Shown one piece after another: positions 51,407 to 60,051 of a stretch of DNA of 64,000 nucleotides. Positions within the stretch are counted from its first letter, which is position 1, and every line of letters begins with the position of its first letter. The DNA comes from Planctomycetota bacterium (GTDB taxonomy: Bacteria; Planctomycetota; UBA8742; UBA2392), in contig JAMQHL010000070.1 of NCBI GenBank assembly GCA_025993795.1, forward strand, positions 39,832-103,831, given 5' to 3'. Position numbers and translations under genes: made by a program. The notes under the pieces are model-generated. The model was not told the origin of the DNA and made no database searches. It was given only the letters and a program-made list of their open reading frames with translations.

Positions 51407-51589
51407 CCTTGCGTTGGCGCCGCTGTTGGTGGCTTTCGCCTTTGCAGCTAGCTCTGGTTGGACCCCGCAATCAGGTTGTCGTCTGCATACCCATCCGCTT
51501 TCGCTCGCGTCACAGCGTAGCCTGATGGCGTCGTCGCCGAGAGCGCCATCGATCGCGACGCTGCCGCAAGTCCTGACCGGCGCGGCGCT

Positions 51590-54436
51590 TCACTTCAGAA
51601 TCTCCCATGCTGCTTCGTGGCCTGCGTCCAGGATCAGGGCCCGGCCTGCCAGCAGCCTGGCGCCGTGGATGTTCTCTGCTTTGATCGCTGCCGCCAGCGC
51701 ACTCAGCGCGTCTGCACTGAACGGCTCTAACACCGTGCGGTTGCGCAGGTCGCTTTCCTGCGGCTGTGCCAGCGCCAGCGCGTCGGCATAGGTCGCGATG
51801 TGAATCAGCTCGGGGTCTTCCATGCCGCGCACCATTTCAACGTAAAGCTGCGCCGCGGCGGCATCGCGGTCTGCAACGCCCGCCTGCGCTGCCAGCAACC
51901 GTGCCTGCACACTGGTCGTGCCGTGGGCGGCTTCAAAGTCTGCGCGTGCCATCAGGCCTGCCTTGGCTGCAAGATAATCCAGCGTGCGCAGGGCCACCGG
52001 CGACGGCTTCAGCGCGGTCGCAAGTTCGCGGCCGCGCTCGGACTGTGCGGTGGTCACGCTGACCATCTTTTCAAGCCGCTCTTGCTCTGCCAGCGCGTCT
52101 TCGCCCCGGCCCTGCAACGCCAGCCACGCGACCAGCGCCAGTTGCGTCGCCGGCTTGTCGTCGGTGCGGGCAATGCGGCGCACACTGGCAACCGTGAGCA
52201 TGCGCACGCGCAGGGTGAAGCGGCCGACCTCGGTGTCCACGACAAACTCTCCGTTGCCGACACTGAGCACGCGGCCGGTGTATTTGGTGATGCGCGCGCT
52301 GCGTTCACCGTTGGCGTCAATCTCGGCGTGGACCAGGAACTCGCGTGATACCGCCTGCAGGCGCAACTCGCGCAGCTCAGTTTCCAGCAGCGCGTGCAGA
52401 GAATCCGCCAGCTTGATGTCTTCTTCAAACAGCGCCGAACAGCGCGCCAGAATTTTCGAGCTCGCCGCCAGCCTGCGCGCACTTGCGTCGGCGATGTTCA
52501 CCTCAGACAGGCGCTTGGCCATGTCGCGGGCGGCCCCGTGGGTCAGGGTCAGCGCGCGGTTGAAGTCCCGCTTTTGCAGCATTTCAGCGCACGGGCCCAG
52601 CGCAGCCGCGAGCTCCTGCGCCCATGCGCCCAGCGTTACGTCATTGAACTGGCGCCACGCATCGACGGGCTGCTGCGCCTGAAGATGCACCTGTTCAAGC
52701 AGCTTGCGCAATTCGGCCAGCCGCTTGCCCAGCCTGTCCTGCGTGTCAGCCAGGCGGCCGGGCAGAAACGCCTCGATCATGTCGCGCTCTTTCAGCAGGT
52801 TGGGCGCCACGCGCATGAGTTGCGACTCTGTCATGTTGTCGCGCCTGGCCTGCGCATCCTGCCAGTCTTTGCGCAGGGCGTCGGCGCGCTCGACCAGAGC
52901 GGTCAGGTCTTTGGCTTCCGCGCCGAGCACGCGGTTGCGTTGCTCATCAAGCTGCCCGGCTTCGGCCACTTCGTCGGCGCTGCTCAAGGGCACCAGCAAC
53001 TCAAGCGGAAAGCGGTTCAGCGCAGCCAGTGCATCGGCAGTGCGCCTTTCGCCCAGCGCCAGGTCGGCGGCGTCGCGGGCCTTCTTGAACTCGCTTTCAC
53101 GCAGCTCTCTTACGCGGGCCAGCACACGACCGCGCCGTTTGCTTGCCTCAGGCACAAATTCCGATTGCGCGTGGGCGTCTATGAACGCCGACCACGCGTC
53201 CCAGGCACCCTTGTAATCGGCGCGGGCCATGGCTGTGCGGCTGTTGAGTTCAGCCCCGTTGAAAGCTTCTTCGACTGCTTTGTCCGGCGTGGGCGTGCCG
53301 CCATCGTCGCCGCTGTTTGCCGGCGGGTTCGCTGCATTCACCGGCACAGCCGGCGTGTTCGCAGGCGCCTGGTTACCCGCAACCACCGGCGGCTCCACCG
53401 GCCGCTCGCGCGTGAACCACCACACCAGACCCACGGTCAACAGCGAAGCCGCCGCCAACGCCACGGCGGCGATGGTCAGCATGCGCGCCGTGCGCGGCGA
53501 CAGCTCGGTCGTGGTCGAGTCACTGGTAATCAGCCCCGTGGTTTCCGTCGGGGAGGTGCCGCTTGCAGGAATCGCCCGCGAAACCGCGCGACGCGGCAGC
53601 CGTTCCATGACTTCACGAAAGTTCTCGGGCCGTTCTTTCGGGTGCCAGGCCAGGCAGTCCATGATCAGGCGCGTCAGTTTTCCCGGCAGGTCGGGGCGTT
53701 TGCCCTCAAGCAGCTCGGCCCCCTGGCGCTGGCGCAGCAGAATCTGCTGGCCACCGGTCTGGCCGAATGGCGGCTCGCCGGTTGCCAGGTAGTACAGCGT
53801 CGCGCCAAAACTGAAAATGTCGCTGCGCTTGTCGGGAACCAGCTTGCGCAGCACCTCAGGCGCCGAGTACGCGGGCGTGCCGAAGTTCAGGGGCCCTTCG
53901 TGGCCTTCGCTGATCAGGCGCAGGTCGCCCGCCAACCCGAAGTCGGCCAGTTTGCAGCGGCCGCGGCTGTTCATGATCAGGTTTTCGGGCTTGATGTCGC
54001 GGTGCAGAATGCCCTCGCGGTGGGCGGCGTACAGCGCCTCGGCGGTCTGGCGCGCCACGGAAAGCAGCTCATCGCCGGGCATGGGCCCGTTCTGCTTGAC
54101 GTGGTTGCGCAGGTTCACGCCCTCAGCAAAGTCCATGACGATGAAGTGCACGCCTTCATCTTCAAGAATGTCCATCACCTTGACGACGTTTTCGTGCTCG
54201 ACGCGGGCCAGGCTCTGGGCCTCGGTGCGGAAGCGGTCAATCAGGTCGGGGCGTGACGAAAGCGCGGGGTCAAGCACCTTCAGCGCCACGACCTTGTCGA
54301 TGTACACATGGCGCGCGCGGTAGACCACGCCCATGCCGCCGCGTGCCACGCGGGCCAGCACCTCATAGCTGGCGAGGCGTTTGCCGATCAACGGGTCTTG
54401 CCCGCTGTCATTCGTCTCTGTGTCGGGGCGCGGCAT
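51590..54436 (-). CDS. Large Ser/Thr protein kinase with transmembrane helix and long C-terminal region
   Basis: 948 aa from the ATG at 54436. Kinase domain ~22-290: glycine loop VARGGMGVVYRARH, VALKVL, HRDIKPENLIM, DFGLAGD, APEVLR and RSDIFSFG, fully intact. One transmembrane helix near 318-340 (LTIAAVALAAASLLTVGLVW), a Pro/Asn-rich linker, then ~560 residues outside the cytoplasm. These are mostly coiled-coil or helical repeats (RRGRVLARVRELRESEFKKA), an SH3-like beta segment (ITKYTGRVLSVGNGEFVVDT) and TPR-like helices at the end. Divergent from 54496; start without a ribosome site. Confidence 0.92.
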   Translation of the reverse strand: MPRPDTETNDSGQDPLIGKRLASYEVLARVARGGMGVVYRARHVYIDKVVALKVLDPALSSRPDLIDRFRTEAQSLARVEHENVVKVMDILEDEGVHFIVMDFAEGVNLRNHVKQNGPMPGDELLSVARQTAEALYAAHREGILHRDIKPENLIMNSRGRCKLADFGLAGDLRLISEGHEGPLNFGTPAYSAPEVLRKLVPDKRSDIFSFGATLYYLATGEPPFGQTGGQQILLRQRQGAELLEGKRPDLPGKLTRLIMDCLAWHPKERPENFREVMERLPRRAVSRAIPASGTSPTETTGLITSDSTTTELSPRTARMLTIAAVALAAASLLTVGLVWWFTRERPVEPPVVAGNQAPANTPAVPVNAANPPANSGDDGGTPTPDKAVEEAFNGAELNSRTAMARADYKGAWDAWSAFIDAHAQSEFVPEASKRRGRVLARVRELRESEFKKARDAADLALGERRTADALAALNRFPLELLVPLSSADEVAEAGQLDEQRNRVLGAEAKDLTALVERADALRKDWQDAQARRDNMTESQLMRVAPNLLKERDMIEAFLPGRLADTQDRLGKRLAELRKLLEQVHLQAQQPVDAWRQFNDVTLGAWAQELAAALGPCAEMLQKRDFNRALTLTHGAARDMAKRLSEVNIADASARRLAASSKILARCSALFEEDIKLADSLHALLETELRELRLQAVSREFLVHAEIDANGERSARITKYTGRVLSVGNGEFVVDTEVGRFTLRVRMLTVASVRRIARTDDKPATQLALVAWLALQGRGEDALAEQERLEKMVSVTTAQSERGRELATALKPSPVALRTLDYLAAKAGLMARADFEAAHGTTSVQARLLAAQAGVADRDAAAAQLYVEMVRGMEDPELIHIATYADALALAQPQESDLRNRTVLEPFSADALSALAAAIKAENIHGARLLAGRALILDAGHEAAWEILK

Positions 54437-54442
54437 CACGGT

Positions 54443-54448
54443 ATGCTA
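54443..54448 (-). promoter_or_regulatory. Candidate leaderless -10 box (TAGCAT, 6 nt before ATG)
   Basis: The minus strand reads TAGCAT, ACCGTG, then ATG at 54436. The same hexamer and spacing precede the RAYT gene at 61643. Confidence 0.45.
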
Positions 54449-54495
54449 GCATCTGTTTGGTATTCATTGATGTAGAGCCCCGTCGCCCCCACTGT

Positions 54496-55002
54496 ATGGA
54501 TTCAAACGTGGAAGAACCGGCAAAGGACCAAACCAAGGCGCCCAGCGACGAAGAACTCGGCGCGATGCTGGACCAGGCATCGGGACGCAAGCGCAAGAAA
54601 AAGCGCGACGACACCCTGCCATCGCCGCGCCTGCCTGAAGCGCTGTACTACTACCTGTTCATGCTGATCGAAGCCGCCATTGTGCTGGGCGTGTGGGGCT
54701 TCATGAAACGCGGCCCGCGCGAAGTGCTGCGCGGCCCGACGGTGGATGACCCGATCGGGGAACAACTCGGGTTTCACCTGGCCTCGATCTGGCACGGGCT
54801 GGGCGACGTGCTGACCGTCTACTGGTACATCCCGCTGGCGATTGCACTGGGCTCAGGCGCGGTGTTCGTGCCGCGCACGCCGCGAGGCCGCAAGCGCATG
54901 GCCACGCTGGTCAGCAGCCTCGTTGTCGGCGTAGTAATATTAATGATCGCCATGCAGTTCAGCGACGACATGGCCAGCGCCAGCACTTACAGCGGGTTTT
55001 GA
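54496..55002 (+). CDS. Three-helix membrane protein, unknown
   Basis: 168 aa from the ATG at 54496. An acidic then strongly basic cytoplasmic N-terminus (LDQASGRKRKKKRDD), followed by hydrophobic segments LYYYLFMLIEAAIVLGVWGF, VYWYIPLAIALGSGAVFV and LVSSLVVGVVILMIAM. No domain recognised. Divergent from the large kinase gene with 59 bp between. Neither a ribosome site nor a leaderless -10 is clear, so the start is uncertain. Confidence 0.65.
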   Translation: MDSNVEEPAKDQTKAPSDEELGAMLDQASGRKRKKKRDDTLPSPRLPEALYYYLFMLIEAAIVLGVWGFMKRGPREVLRGPTVDDPIGEQLGFHLASIWHGLGDVLTVYWYIPLAIALGSGAVFVPRTPRGRKRMATLVSSLVVGVVILMIAMQFSDDMASASTYSGF

Positions 55003-55050
55003 CGCCGGCCCCACGCGGGAAAAAATTGTTGCGTATGCCGGAGATTCTCG

Positions 55051-55659
55051 GTGCTTGAGCAGCTTCTATCTTTGCTTGCCGATGTGGGCGGCTTTCTGGC
55101 GCAGGCGCCGCCATTTGAAGACTTCGAGCATTATCCGCCGCCGCAGCCGCAATTGTTGGCACCCACCTTCAGTTTCGGGCAGTTGATCGCGTTGATCCTG
55201 ATCGGCGTCGCCGCGAGCGTACTGTTCGGCTTCTGGGCCAAGAGCAAAGCCGAAGAACACGGCATCAACCCATGGGTGGGATTTGCCGCCGGGTTTTTCT
55301 TTGCTTATCTGGGCGTGCGCATAGTGCCGCTGTTGCGCCCGGACCGGCTGGTCAATGCACCAAAAAGGCGCGCCATGGCGCCGCAACCGCCGATGGGCAC
55401 CAATCCCGCATATCGGCCGGTTGGCGCGCCCTTGCCGGGCACATCTCCGCCCTCGCCGGGCCCGGCTGGGCAGCCTGTACCGGTGGCTCAGGCATCAGCA
55501 CTTCAGGCGGACGCGCAGCCAGACTCGCGGGTCGTGGTTGCCGACGATGACGGCTGTTTCAACTGTCAGTCTTGCGGCGCGCGTGTGAAGGCGGGGCGCC
55601 GCGTATGCATGACCTGCGGCGGGCCTCTGCCGAACGTACTTGACCCGACTACGCTATGA
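55051..55659 (+). CDS. Membrane protein with C-terminal zinc-ribbon
   Basis: 202 aa, GTG start with GGAG 7 nt upstream. Two membrane helices at ~42-65 (LIALILIGVAASVLFGFWAK) and ~75-95 (WVGFAAGFFFAYLGVRIVPL), a Pro-rich linker, and a C-terminal treble-Cys ribbon (CFNCQSCGARVKAGRRVCMTCG). The ribbon would be cytoplasmic. This helix-linker-ribbon plan is common in uncharacterised proteins; the function is unknown. The gap after it (55660-55959, 300 bp) holds a promoter candidate for the next gene. Confidence 0.7.
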   Translation: MLEQLLSLLADVGGFLAQAPPFEDFEHYPPPQPQLLAPTFSFGQLIALILIGVAASVLFGFWAKSKAEEHGINPWVGFAAGFFFAYLGVRIVPLLRPDRLVNAPKRRAMAPQPPMGTNPAYRPVGAPLPGTSPPSPGPAGQPVPVAQASALQADAQPDSRVVVADDDGCFNCQSCGARVKAGRRVCMTCGGPLPNVLDPTTL

Positions 55660-55817
55660 GCGGCCGAGAGTGGCGTTGGGCAAGCTTGCGCAGGAATCGT
55701 CATGTTTCTGCATGCTGGGCGGTGCTTACTGACCTGACGATCGCGAGACAGGGCGCCAAAGACGCTACCGCAACGGACGGCCAGTTCCTGATTTTTCGAA
55801 AGATGTGCCGGCGGCCT

Positions 55818-55846
55818 TTGACGTCCCCTTTTCGGTTTCATGCAAT
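55818..55846 (+). promoter_or_regulatory. Sigma-70-type promoter for the poly-Asp protein gene
   Basis: TTGACG (55818-55823), a 17-nt spacer, then TGCAAT (55841-55846). A start near 55853 gives a ~107-nt leader. Nothing else is visible between 55660 and 55959. Confidence 0.4.
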
Positions 55847-55959
55847 ACTCAGCCAAAAAGTCATCGAGGCAATGTGCTTATCCTCATACGGCTCTCATGC
55901 TGGGTCGTTAGCGTGGCAAGCGCCTGCCCATGGTGGGAAGGCGCAAATCAGGAGATCCA

Positions 55960-56535
55960 ATGGTCAACGCGTGGAAAGCTGCCCTGCTGGTCGCACTGAT
56001 CAGCTTCGGCGCGGTTGGGATGATGGCTCAGGACGCTGGCAAGGTCGAGGAGAAGCCGGCTGCCAAGCGTGCAGCCGAAAAGGAAAGGAGCGACGAGAAG
56101 AAGGCCGAGATCAGCGAGGCGGCAAGAAAGGCGCTCGCGAAACTCGCCGGCGATGCGAAGTACAAGACCAGAAGGTCCGGCAAGAACTGGAAAGCCGAGT
56201 GGGAGGTCGACGGCAAAGACCACGAGGCGATTGTCAACGCCGAAGGCAAGCTGGTCAGAAGCGAGCAGGCCGTTGACGCCAAGGATGTACCCGAGCTTGT
56301 ACGCGCAGCAGCCACCAAGAAGTTCGGGGCGGACGCGGTTATGGAGTTCACGAAGATCATTCGGGGCGACAAGGTTCTCTACGAAGTCGACAGTAAGAAC
56401 AGCGAAGTGCTGTTAGACGCCATAGGCATGGCCGTAACGGATGAGGACGATGACGATGATGATGACGATGATGATGACGATGATGATGATGACGATGATG
56501 ATGATGACGAAGATGATGATGATGATGACGACTAA
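55960..56535 (+). CDS. Secreted PepSY-like protein with a 31-residue Asp/Glu tail
   Basis: 191 aa from the ATG at 55960 (GGAGA 4-5 nt upstream). Signal peptide (AWKAALLVALISFGAVGMMA, cleavage near AQ), a charged helical region (EKPAAKRAAEKERSDEKKAE), then a PepSY-like alpha/beta module (WKAEWEVDGKDHEAIVNAEG ... VPELVRAAATKKFGADAVME ... VLYEVDSKNSEVLLDAIGM). It ends in a pure acidic tail: Asp-Glu, 21 Asp, Glu, 7 Asp. The tail could bind divalent cations outside the cytoplasm. Immediately upstream of an OmpR-type regulator and a sensor kinase, which suggests it is a regulated or sensory component (inference). Confidence 0.8.
   Translation: MVNAWKAALLVALISFGAVGMMAQDAGKVEEKPAAKRAAEKERSDEKKAEISEAARKALAKLAGDAKYKTRRSGKNWKAEWEVDGKDHEAIVNAEGKLVRSEQAVDAKDVPELVRAAATKKFGADAVMEFTKIIRGDKVLYEVDSKNSEVLLDAIGMAVTDEDDDDDDDDDDDDDDDDDDDDDEDDDDDDD
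56440..56532 (+). repeat. (GAY)n simple sequence repeat encoding the acidic tail
   Basis: 31 consecutive GAT/GAC codons, interrupted only by GAG at position 2 and GAA at position 24. The run mixes GAT and GAC in an irregular 3-4 codon pattern rather than a pure trinucleotide, so it is a degenerate microsatellite that could still change length by slippage. Confidence 0.85.
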
Positions 56536-56557
56536 CTGATCTGCCGAACCCAGTGCC

Positions 56558-56581
56558 GGGGGTGCGCCGTTGTGCACCCCC
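56558..56581 (+). other. Hairpin between the poly-Asp gene and the response regulator
   Basis: GGGGGTGC (56558-56565) pairs with GCACCCCC (56574-56581) around an 8-nt loop, ending 13 nt before the regulator ATG. There is no U-tract and no clear ribosome site after it. It could be an attenuator that sets the ratio of the abundant secreted protein to its regulator. Confidence 0.45.
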
Positions 56582-56594
56582 GCTCGTGTGCACC

Positions 56595-57257
56595 ATGCGC
56601 GTACTCGTGATTGAGGACTACCGGCCCCTGCGCGAAAGCCTCACGCAGGCCCTGACCGAAGAAGGCTTTGCCGTGGACGCCTCAGGCGACGGCACGGAGG
56701 GTCTGTGGTACGCAACCGGCAACCCTTACGACGCCGTGATTCTTGACGTGATGTTGCCCGGGATTGACGGCCTCAGCATCCTGAAACAGATGCGCGCCAA
56801 GGGCGTGAACACGCACGTGCTTATCCTCACCGCGCGCGACGCCGTGCATGATCGCGTGAAGGGTCTTGATGCCGGCGCCGACGACTATCTCGTTAAACCG
56901 TTTGCGATGGACGAACTGCTCAGCCGTATTCGCGCACTGGTCCGCCGCCACTACCAGCAGAAGGACCCGGTCATCCGCATTGCCAGCGTCACGATCAATA
57001 CCGCCACGCGCAGCGTTACCCGCGCCGACTTACCGGTCGAACTGACCGCCCGGGAGTACGCGCTGCTCGAATACCTCGCCATGCGCCAGGGCCAGGTGGT
57101 CAGTCGCGCCGAGATCTGGGAGCACGTCTACGACTTCAACTCTGACGCAACCTCCAACGTTGTTGACGTCTACATCGGTTACCTGCGCCGCAAGCTTGAT
57201 CCCGGTCTGATCCGCACGCGCCGCGGCATGGGTTATGTGTTGCAGGGGGCTGAGTGA
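56595..57257 (+). CDS. OmpR/PhoB-family response regulator
   Basis: 220 aa. Receiver domain with RVLVIEDYRPLRESL (acidic pocket), the phospho-acceptor Asp in YDAVILDVMLPGIDGL, VLILTARD (Thr switch) and DYLVKPFAMDELL (conserved Lys). A winged-helix DNA-binding domain follows (ELTAREYALLEYLAMRQGQV, SNVVDVYIGYLRRKLD, IRTRRGMGYVL). The ATG at 56595 has no good ribosome site. Its end overlaps the sensor kinase start (GTGA). Likely controls the adjacent poly-Asp protein gene (inference). Confidence 0.93.
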   Translation: MRVLVIEDYRPLRESLTQALTEEGFAVDASGDGTEGLWYATGNPYDAVILDVMLPGIDGLSILKQMRAKGVNTHVLILTARDAVHDRVKGLDAGADDYLVKPFAMDELLSRIRALVRRHYQQKDPVIRIASVTINTATRSVTRADLPVELTAREYALLEYLAMRQGQVVSRAEIWEHVYDFNSDATSNVVDVYIGYLRRKLDPGLIRTRRGMGYVLQGAE

Positions 57258-58651
57258 AATCGCTCAGAACCCGCCTCACCCTTGCCGCGATCGCGACCGC
57301 CGTGCTGATGACCGGCCTCGCCGGCGGGCTGCTCTATGGCCTGATTCAGGACGACCTGGAAGCCCAACTGGACGAGAGCCTGCTGAATCGCGCCCGCGCG
57401 CAGGCCGCCCTGGTTGAGTTTGACGAAGAGGGCTTGCAGTTTGAGTGGCAGCACTCGCCGGGGATCGAGAGGTCGGGCGCGCTGCCTCGCTACTTTCAGG
57501 TACGAAGTGTCGATGGCCGCCTGCTTGCACACTCAACCGACCTGCCCGACCCCGGCTTTCCGTTCCCCGCCTTCAATCGCGGCCGCGATGCTCAAACCGA
57601 TGACGTCACCTTGCCCGGCGACAACCCCGGCCGCGCCGTTACTCTGGCCTTCACGCCCAAGATCGACGACGAAGCCAGGGAAGAGCCGCCAGCACTGCTG
57701 CTGATCGTGGCTGAACCGACCAGCGATCTCGACGCGACGCTTGCCCGTTTCCGCCTCATGTTCGGCGCCGCGGGCCTGGGCGGGCTGATCGTCGCCATCG
57801 CGCTGCTGCGGCTGATCCTGTGGCGCGAGCTGAAGCCCGTGAACGAGCTGGCTGCAAAGATCGCCACGGTTGACGAAGGCTCGCTCGGCCGCACAATCGA
57901 AGTCGCGCACGCGCCCACCGAGCTGCGGCCGGTCATCGACCAGTTGAATGCACTGCTGGCGCGCGTGGATGACACCCTGCGCCGCGAGCATGAGTTCACC
58001 GCCGGTGCCGCCCATGAGCTTCGCACACCCCTGGCCGGATTGCGCGGCAAGCTTGAACTGGCACTGTCCCGCGAGCGCACGCCCGATCAGCACCGCGAGT
58101 TCGCGCAGTCCGGGCTCGAAGTTGCACTGCAAATGCAGGCACTGGTCGAGAGCCTGCTCAACCTCGCCCGTACCGACGCCCCCGAGCCGCCCGTGCAGAT
58201 CGACCTGCGCGAAGCCCTGCACGCGGCATGGAAGCCCATGGCCGAACAGGCGAGTCGGCGCGGGCTCCACGTAAACTGGGAGTTCGCGGGCGAAAAGATT
58301 TCAGCGCCTCCGGGCGCGTTGCAACTGATCGCCGCAAACCTGTTCGAAAACGCCGTCAGCTACGCCGACGAAGGCGGACGCATCGAGATCAACGCCGACG
58401 CAACCTGCGGGCTGCTCCTCGAAGTCGCCAACACCGGCTGCACATTGCGGCCCGACCAGTGCGACCAGGTGTTCGAGCCCTTCTGGCGCGCCGACCAGGT
58501 ACGTACAGTGAGCGCCCACGCCGGGCTTGGGTTGGCGATCTCGCGGCGCGTCGCCCGCAAGTCCGGCGGCGAGATCAGCGTCCAGATCATCAAGGACCGG
58601 TTCGTCGCGCGGGTAACCATTCCACGGAAGGATGCGTCGTCGGCCCCATAG
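57254..58651 (+). CDS. Sensor histidine kinase
   Basis: 465 aa, GTG start overlapping the response regulator stop by 4 nt. Transmembrane helix 1 at ~10-33 (AAIATAVLMTGLAGGLLYGL), a ~130-residue periplasmic sensor, helix 2 (GAAGLGGLIVAIALLRLILW), a HAMP segment, the HisKA box EFTAGAAHELRTPLAGLRGK with the phospho-His, then the ATPase N (LFENAVSYADEGG), G1 (VFEPFWRADQ) and G2 (GLGLAISRRVARKSGG) boxes. Architecture of QseC/PmrB-type kinases that sense envelope cations or peptides. Confidence 0.94.
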   Translation: MKSLRTRLTLAAIATAVLMTGLAGGLLYGLIQDDLEAQLDESLLNRARAQAALVEFDEEGLQFEWQHSPGIERSGALPRYFQVRSVDGRLLAHSTDLPDPGFPFPAFNRGRDAQTDDVTLPGDNPGRAVTLAFTPKIDDEAREEPPALLLIVAEPTSDLDATLARFRLMFGAAGLGGLIVAIALLRLILWRELKPVNELAAKIATVDEGSLGRTIEVAHAPTELRPVIDQLNALLARVDDTLRREHEFTAGAAHELRTPLAGLRGKLELALSRERTPDQHREFAQSGLEVALQMQALVESLLNLARTDAPEPPVQIDLREALHAAWKPMAEQASRRGLHVNWEFAGEKISAPPGALQLIAANLFENAVSYADEGGRIEINADATCGLLLEVANTGCTLRPDQCDQVFEPFWRADQVRTVSAHAGLGLAISRRVARKSGGEISVQIIKDRFVARVTIPRKDASSAP

Positions 58652-58698
58652 GCGGCACCTGATCCCGCCCCTTTTCCGCTGGCGGCATTGTCGGCTTG

Positions 58699-59523
58699 TC
58701 AGACAACAGGCTTGGCCCGCGGCGGCCTTGGCGCGAACCATGGCGGCGCTTCCGGGCCAGGACCCTCGAGGTGATCGCCTCGAACCGGCTCGCCTGCAGC
58801 GATATCCTTGCACAGATGGCGGCCGACGATCCCTTCCATCTGGTACGGCGCGAACTCGCCGGTGGTGTGCTGTGCCAGCGCAAGGTCGCCGGGCGCTACC
58901 GTGGCCCCGGCCTTCAGCACCCGCGCCGCAACAATGCAACGCCGGCCGGCAAGGCTTGCTTCGGCGGGCAAGCGTCCGCTGCCGAGCATCTGCTCTGCTT
59001 CTCGAACTGTTGCCGCTTGCCCTGCTCCCGCGATCACAAGCACTGCACCTGCGGCAACTGCAAGGTCAGGGCGCGCGCCTTCATAGCCGACGGGCAGAAA
59101 GGTCTGCGCTGCAATCCTGGACAGTGCGCGAATGTTTCTACCACCATGTACCAGCAGCAGGCGGCCACCGCCCTGCAACGTGATGCGCCCCCGCGCCGGG
59201 GCGCACTCGCCGCCGCGAAACGCAAGCTGGTGCCAGCCCGCCGCGCTGGTGACTTCTTTCAGTGTCGCGCCGCGTGTGCACAGTGCCGTCGGCAATCCGC
59301 TGCGGGCGGCGACCTCTACAAGCTGGCGGTGCGTGATTTCGTGGGGCGGCAAAACCAGCAGGTCCGCTTCAACGTCCGCATCTGCGGCGACTTCAACGTC
59401 TACCGCCCGCAGATGTGCCCCGTGCGCAGGGCCAATGACTCCGTCAATGCCGGGATCGAGCTTGCCGCCAGGCGCTTCGCGGGTGAAGATCAGGCAGGGA
59501 TGGGCGAGGCCGACAACGCGCAT
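58699..59523 (-). CDS. Degenerate NeuB-like protein (shortened barrel plus SAF domain)
   Basis: 274 aa from the ATG at 59523. The C-terminal SAF (antifreeze-like) domain is clear: RRCIVAARVLKAGATVAPGD, GEFAPYQMEGIVGRHL and DIAAGEPVRGDHLEG, preceded by REAEQMLGSG as in NeuB (xE-x2-LG-x-G). The N-terminal half matches the later part of the NeuB barrel (LVEVAARSGLPTALCTRGAT, ATLKEV, FLPVGYEGARPDLAVAAGAV). However, it lacks the first strands, the GYSDHT motif reads GYEGAR and the EKHF motif is absent. Sialic-acid synthase activity is therefore unlikely; a pseudoenzyme or sugar-binding regulator is possible. TACATT lies 6 nt before the ATG. Confidence 0.7.
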   Translation of the reverse strand: MRVVGLAHPCLIFTREAPGGKLDPGIDGVIGPAHGAHLRAVDVEVAADADVEADLLVLPPHEITHRQLVEVAARSGLPTALCTRGATLKEVTSAAGWHQLAFRGGECAPARGRITLQGGGRLLLVHGGRNIRALSRIAAQTFLPVGYEGARPDLAVAAGAVLVIAGAGQAATVREAEQMLGSGRLPAEASLAGRRCIVAARVLKAGATVAPGDLALAQHTTGEFAPYQMEGIVGRHLCKDIAAGEPVRGDHLEGPGPEAPPWFAPRPPRAKPVV

Positions 59524-59529
59524 TTTTTC

Positions 59530-59535
59530 AATGTA
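59530..59535 (-). promoter_or_regulatory. Candidate leaderless -10 box (TACATT, 6 nt before ATG)
   Basis: The minus strand reads TACATT, GAAAAA, then ATG at 59523. No ribosome site. Confidence 0.4.
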
Positions 59536-59556
59536 ATCGGAGCGTAAGGACAGCGC

Positions 59557-59949
59557 ATGTACCTGCTGCAATTTTTGGTCAACTTCAGCAGCCCCACGAC
59601 TGGCGCCATCGGTGTGTTGTGCACATGGATTGTGCTGTTCTTTCCGTTTGCCATCTGGGCCATGAAGATCGCGCGGCCTGACGCGCTCAACTCCATCGAG
59701 GCCTACTTTCTGGGCCAAATGTGCGGCCCGGTCGGCATCTACCTGGTCAGGCGCGCCAACGAGCGCGCAGTCGCCAAGGCGCTATCTGACGAGCTGGCAC
59801 GCAAAGCTGCCCCGCCGGAGCCGCCGGAAATCATGGATGCTCCTGCCACACCGCCTGCATTTCTGCCCGGCGCAACGGCGTGGCGCCCGCCGCCGGATGC
59901 GCCGCCCCCGCAATCGGGACCGGTACCGATGGATACCTGGAAGCCTTAG
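59557..59949 (+). CDS. Small membrane protein with Pro-rich tail, unknown
   Basis: 130 aa, AAGGA 6 nt before the ATG. N-terminal hydrophobic segments (GAIGVLCTWIVLFFPFAIWA, then AYFLGQMCGPVGIYLV) and a Pro-rich cytoplasmic or periplasmic tail (WRPPPDAPPPQSGPVP). No known domain. Divergent from the NeuB-like gene with 33 bp between. Confidence 0.65.
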   Translation: MYLLQFLVNFSSPTTGAIGVLCTWIVLFFPFAIWAMKIARPDALNSIEAYFLGQMCGPVGIYLVRRANERAVAKALSDELARKAAPPEPPEIMDAPATPPAFLPGATAWRPPPDAPPPQSGPVPMDTWKP

Positions 59950-60051
59950 CGCGGCAAAGGGAGCTGCCGGCTTAAAGCCGTTCGTCGCGCCATGAAGTGA
60001 CACGCTCTGCAAGTCGCCCGCATGATTGCTAGTCTGCGCGCGGAGGATTCC

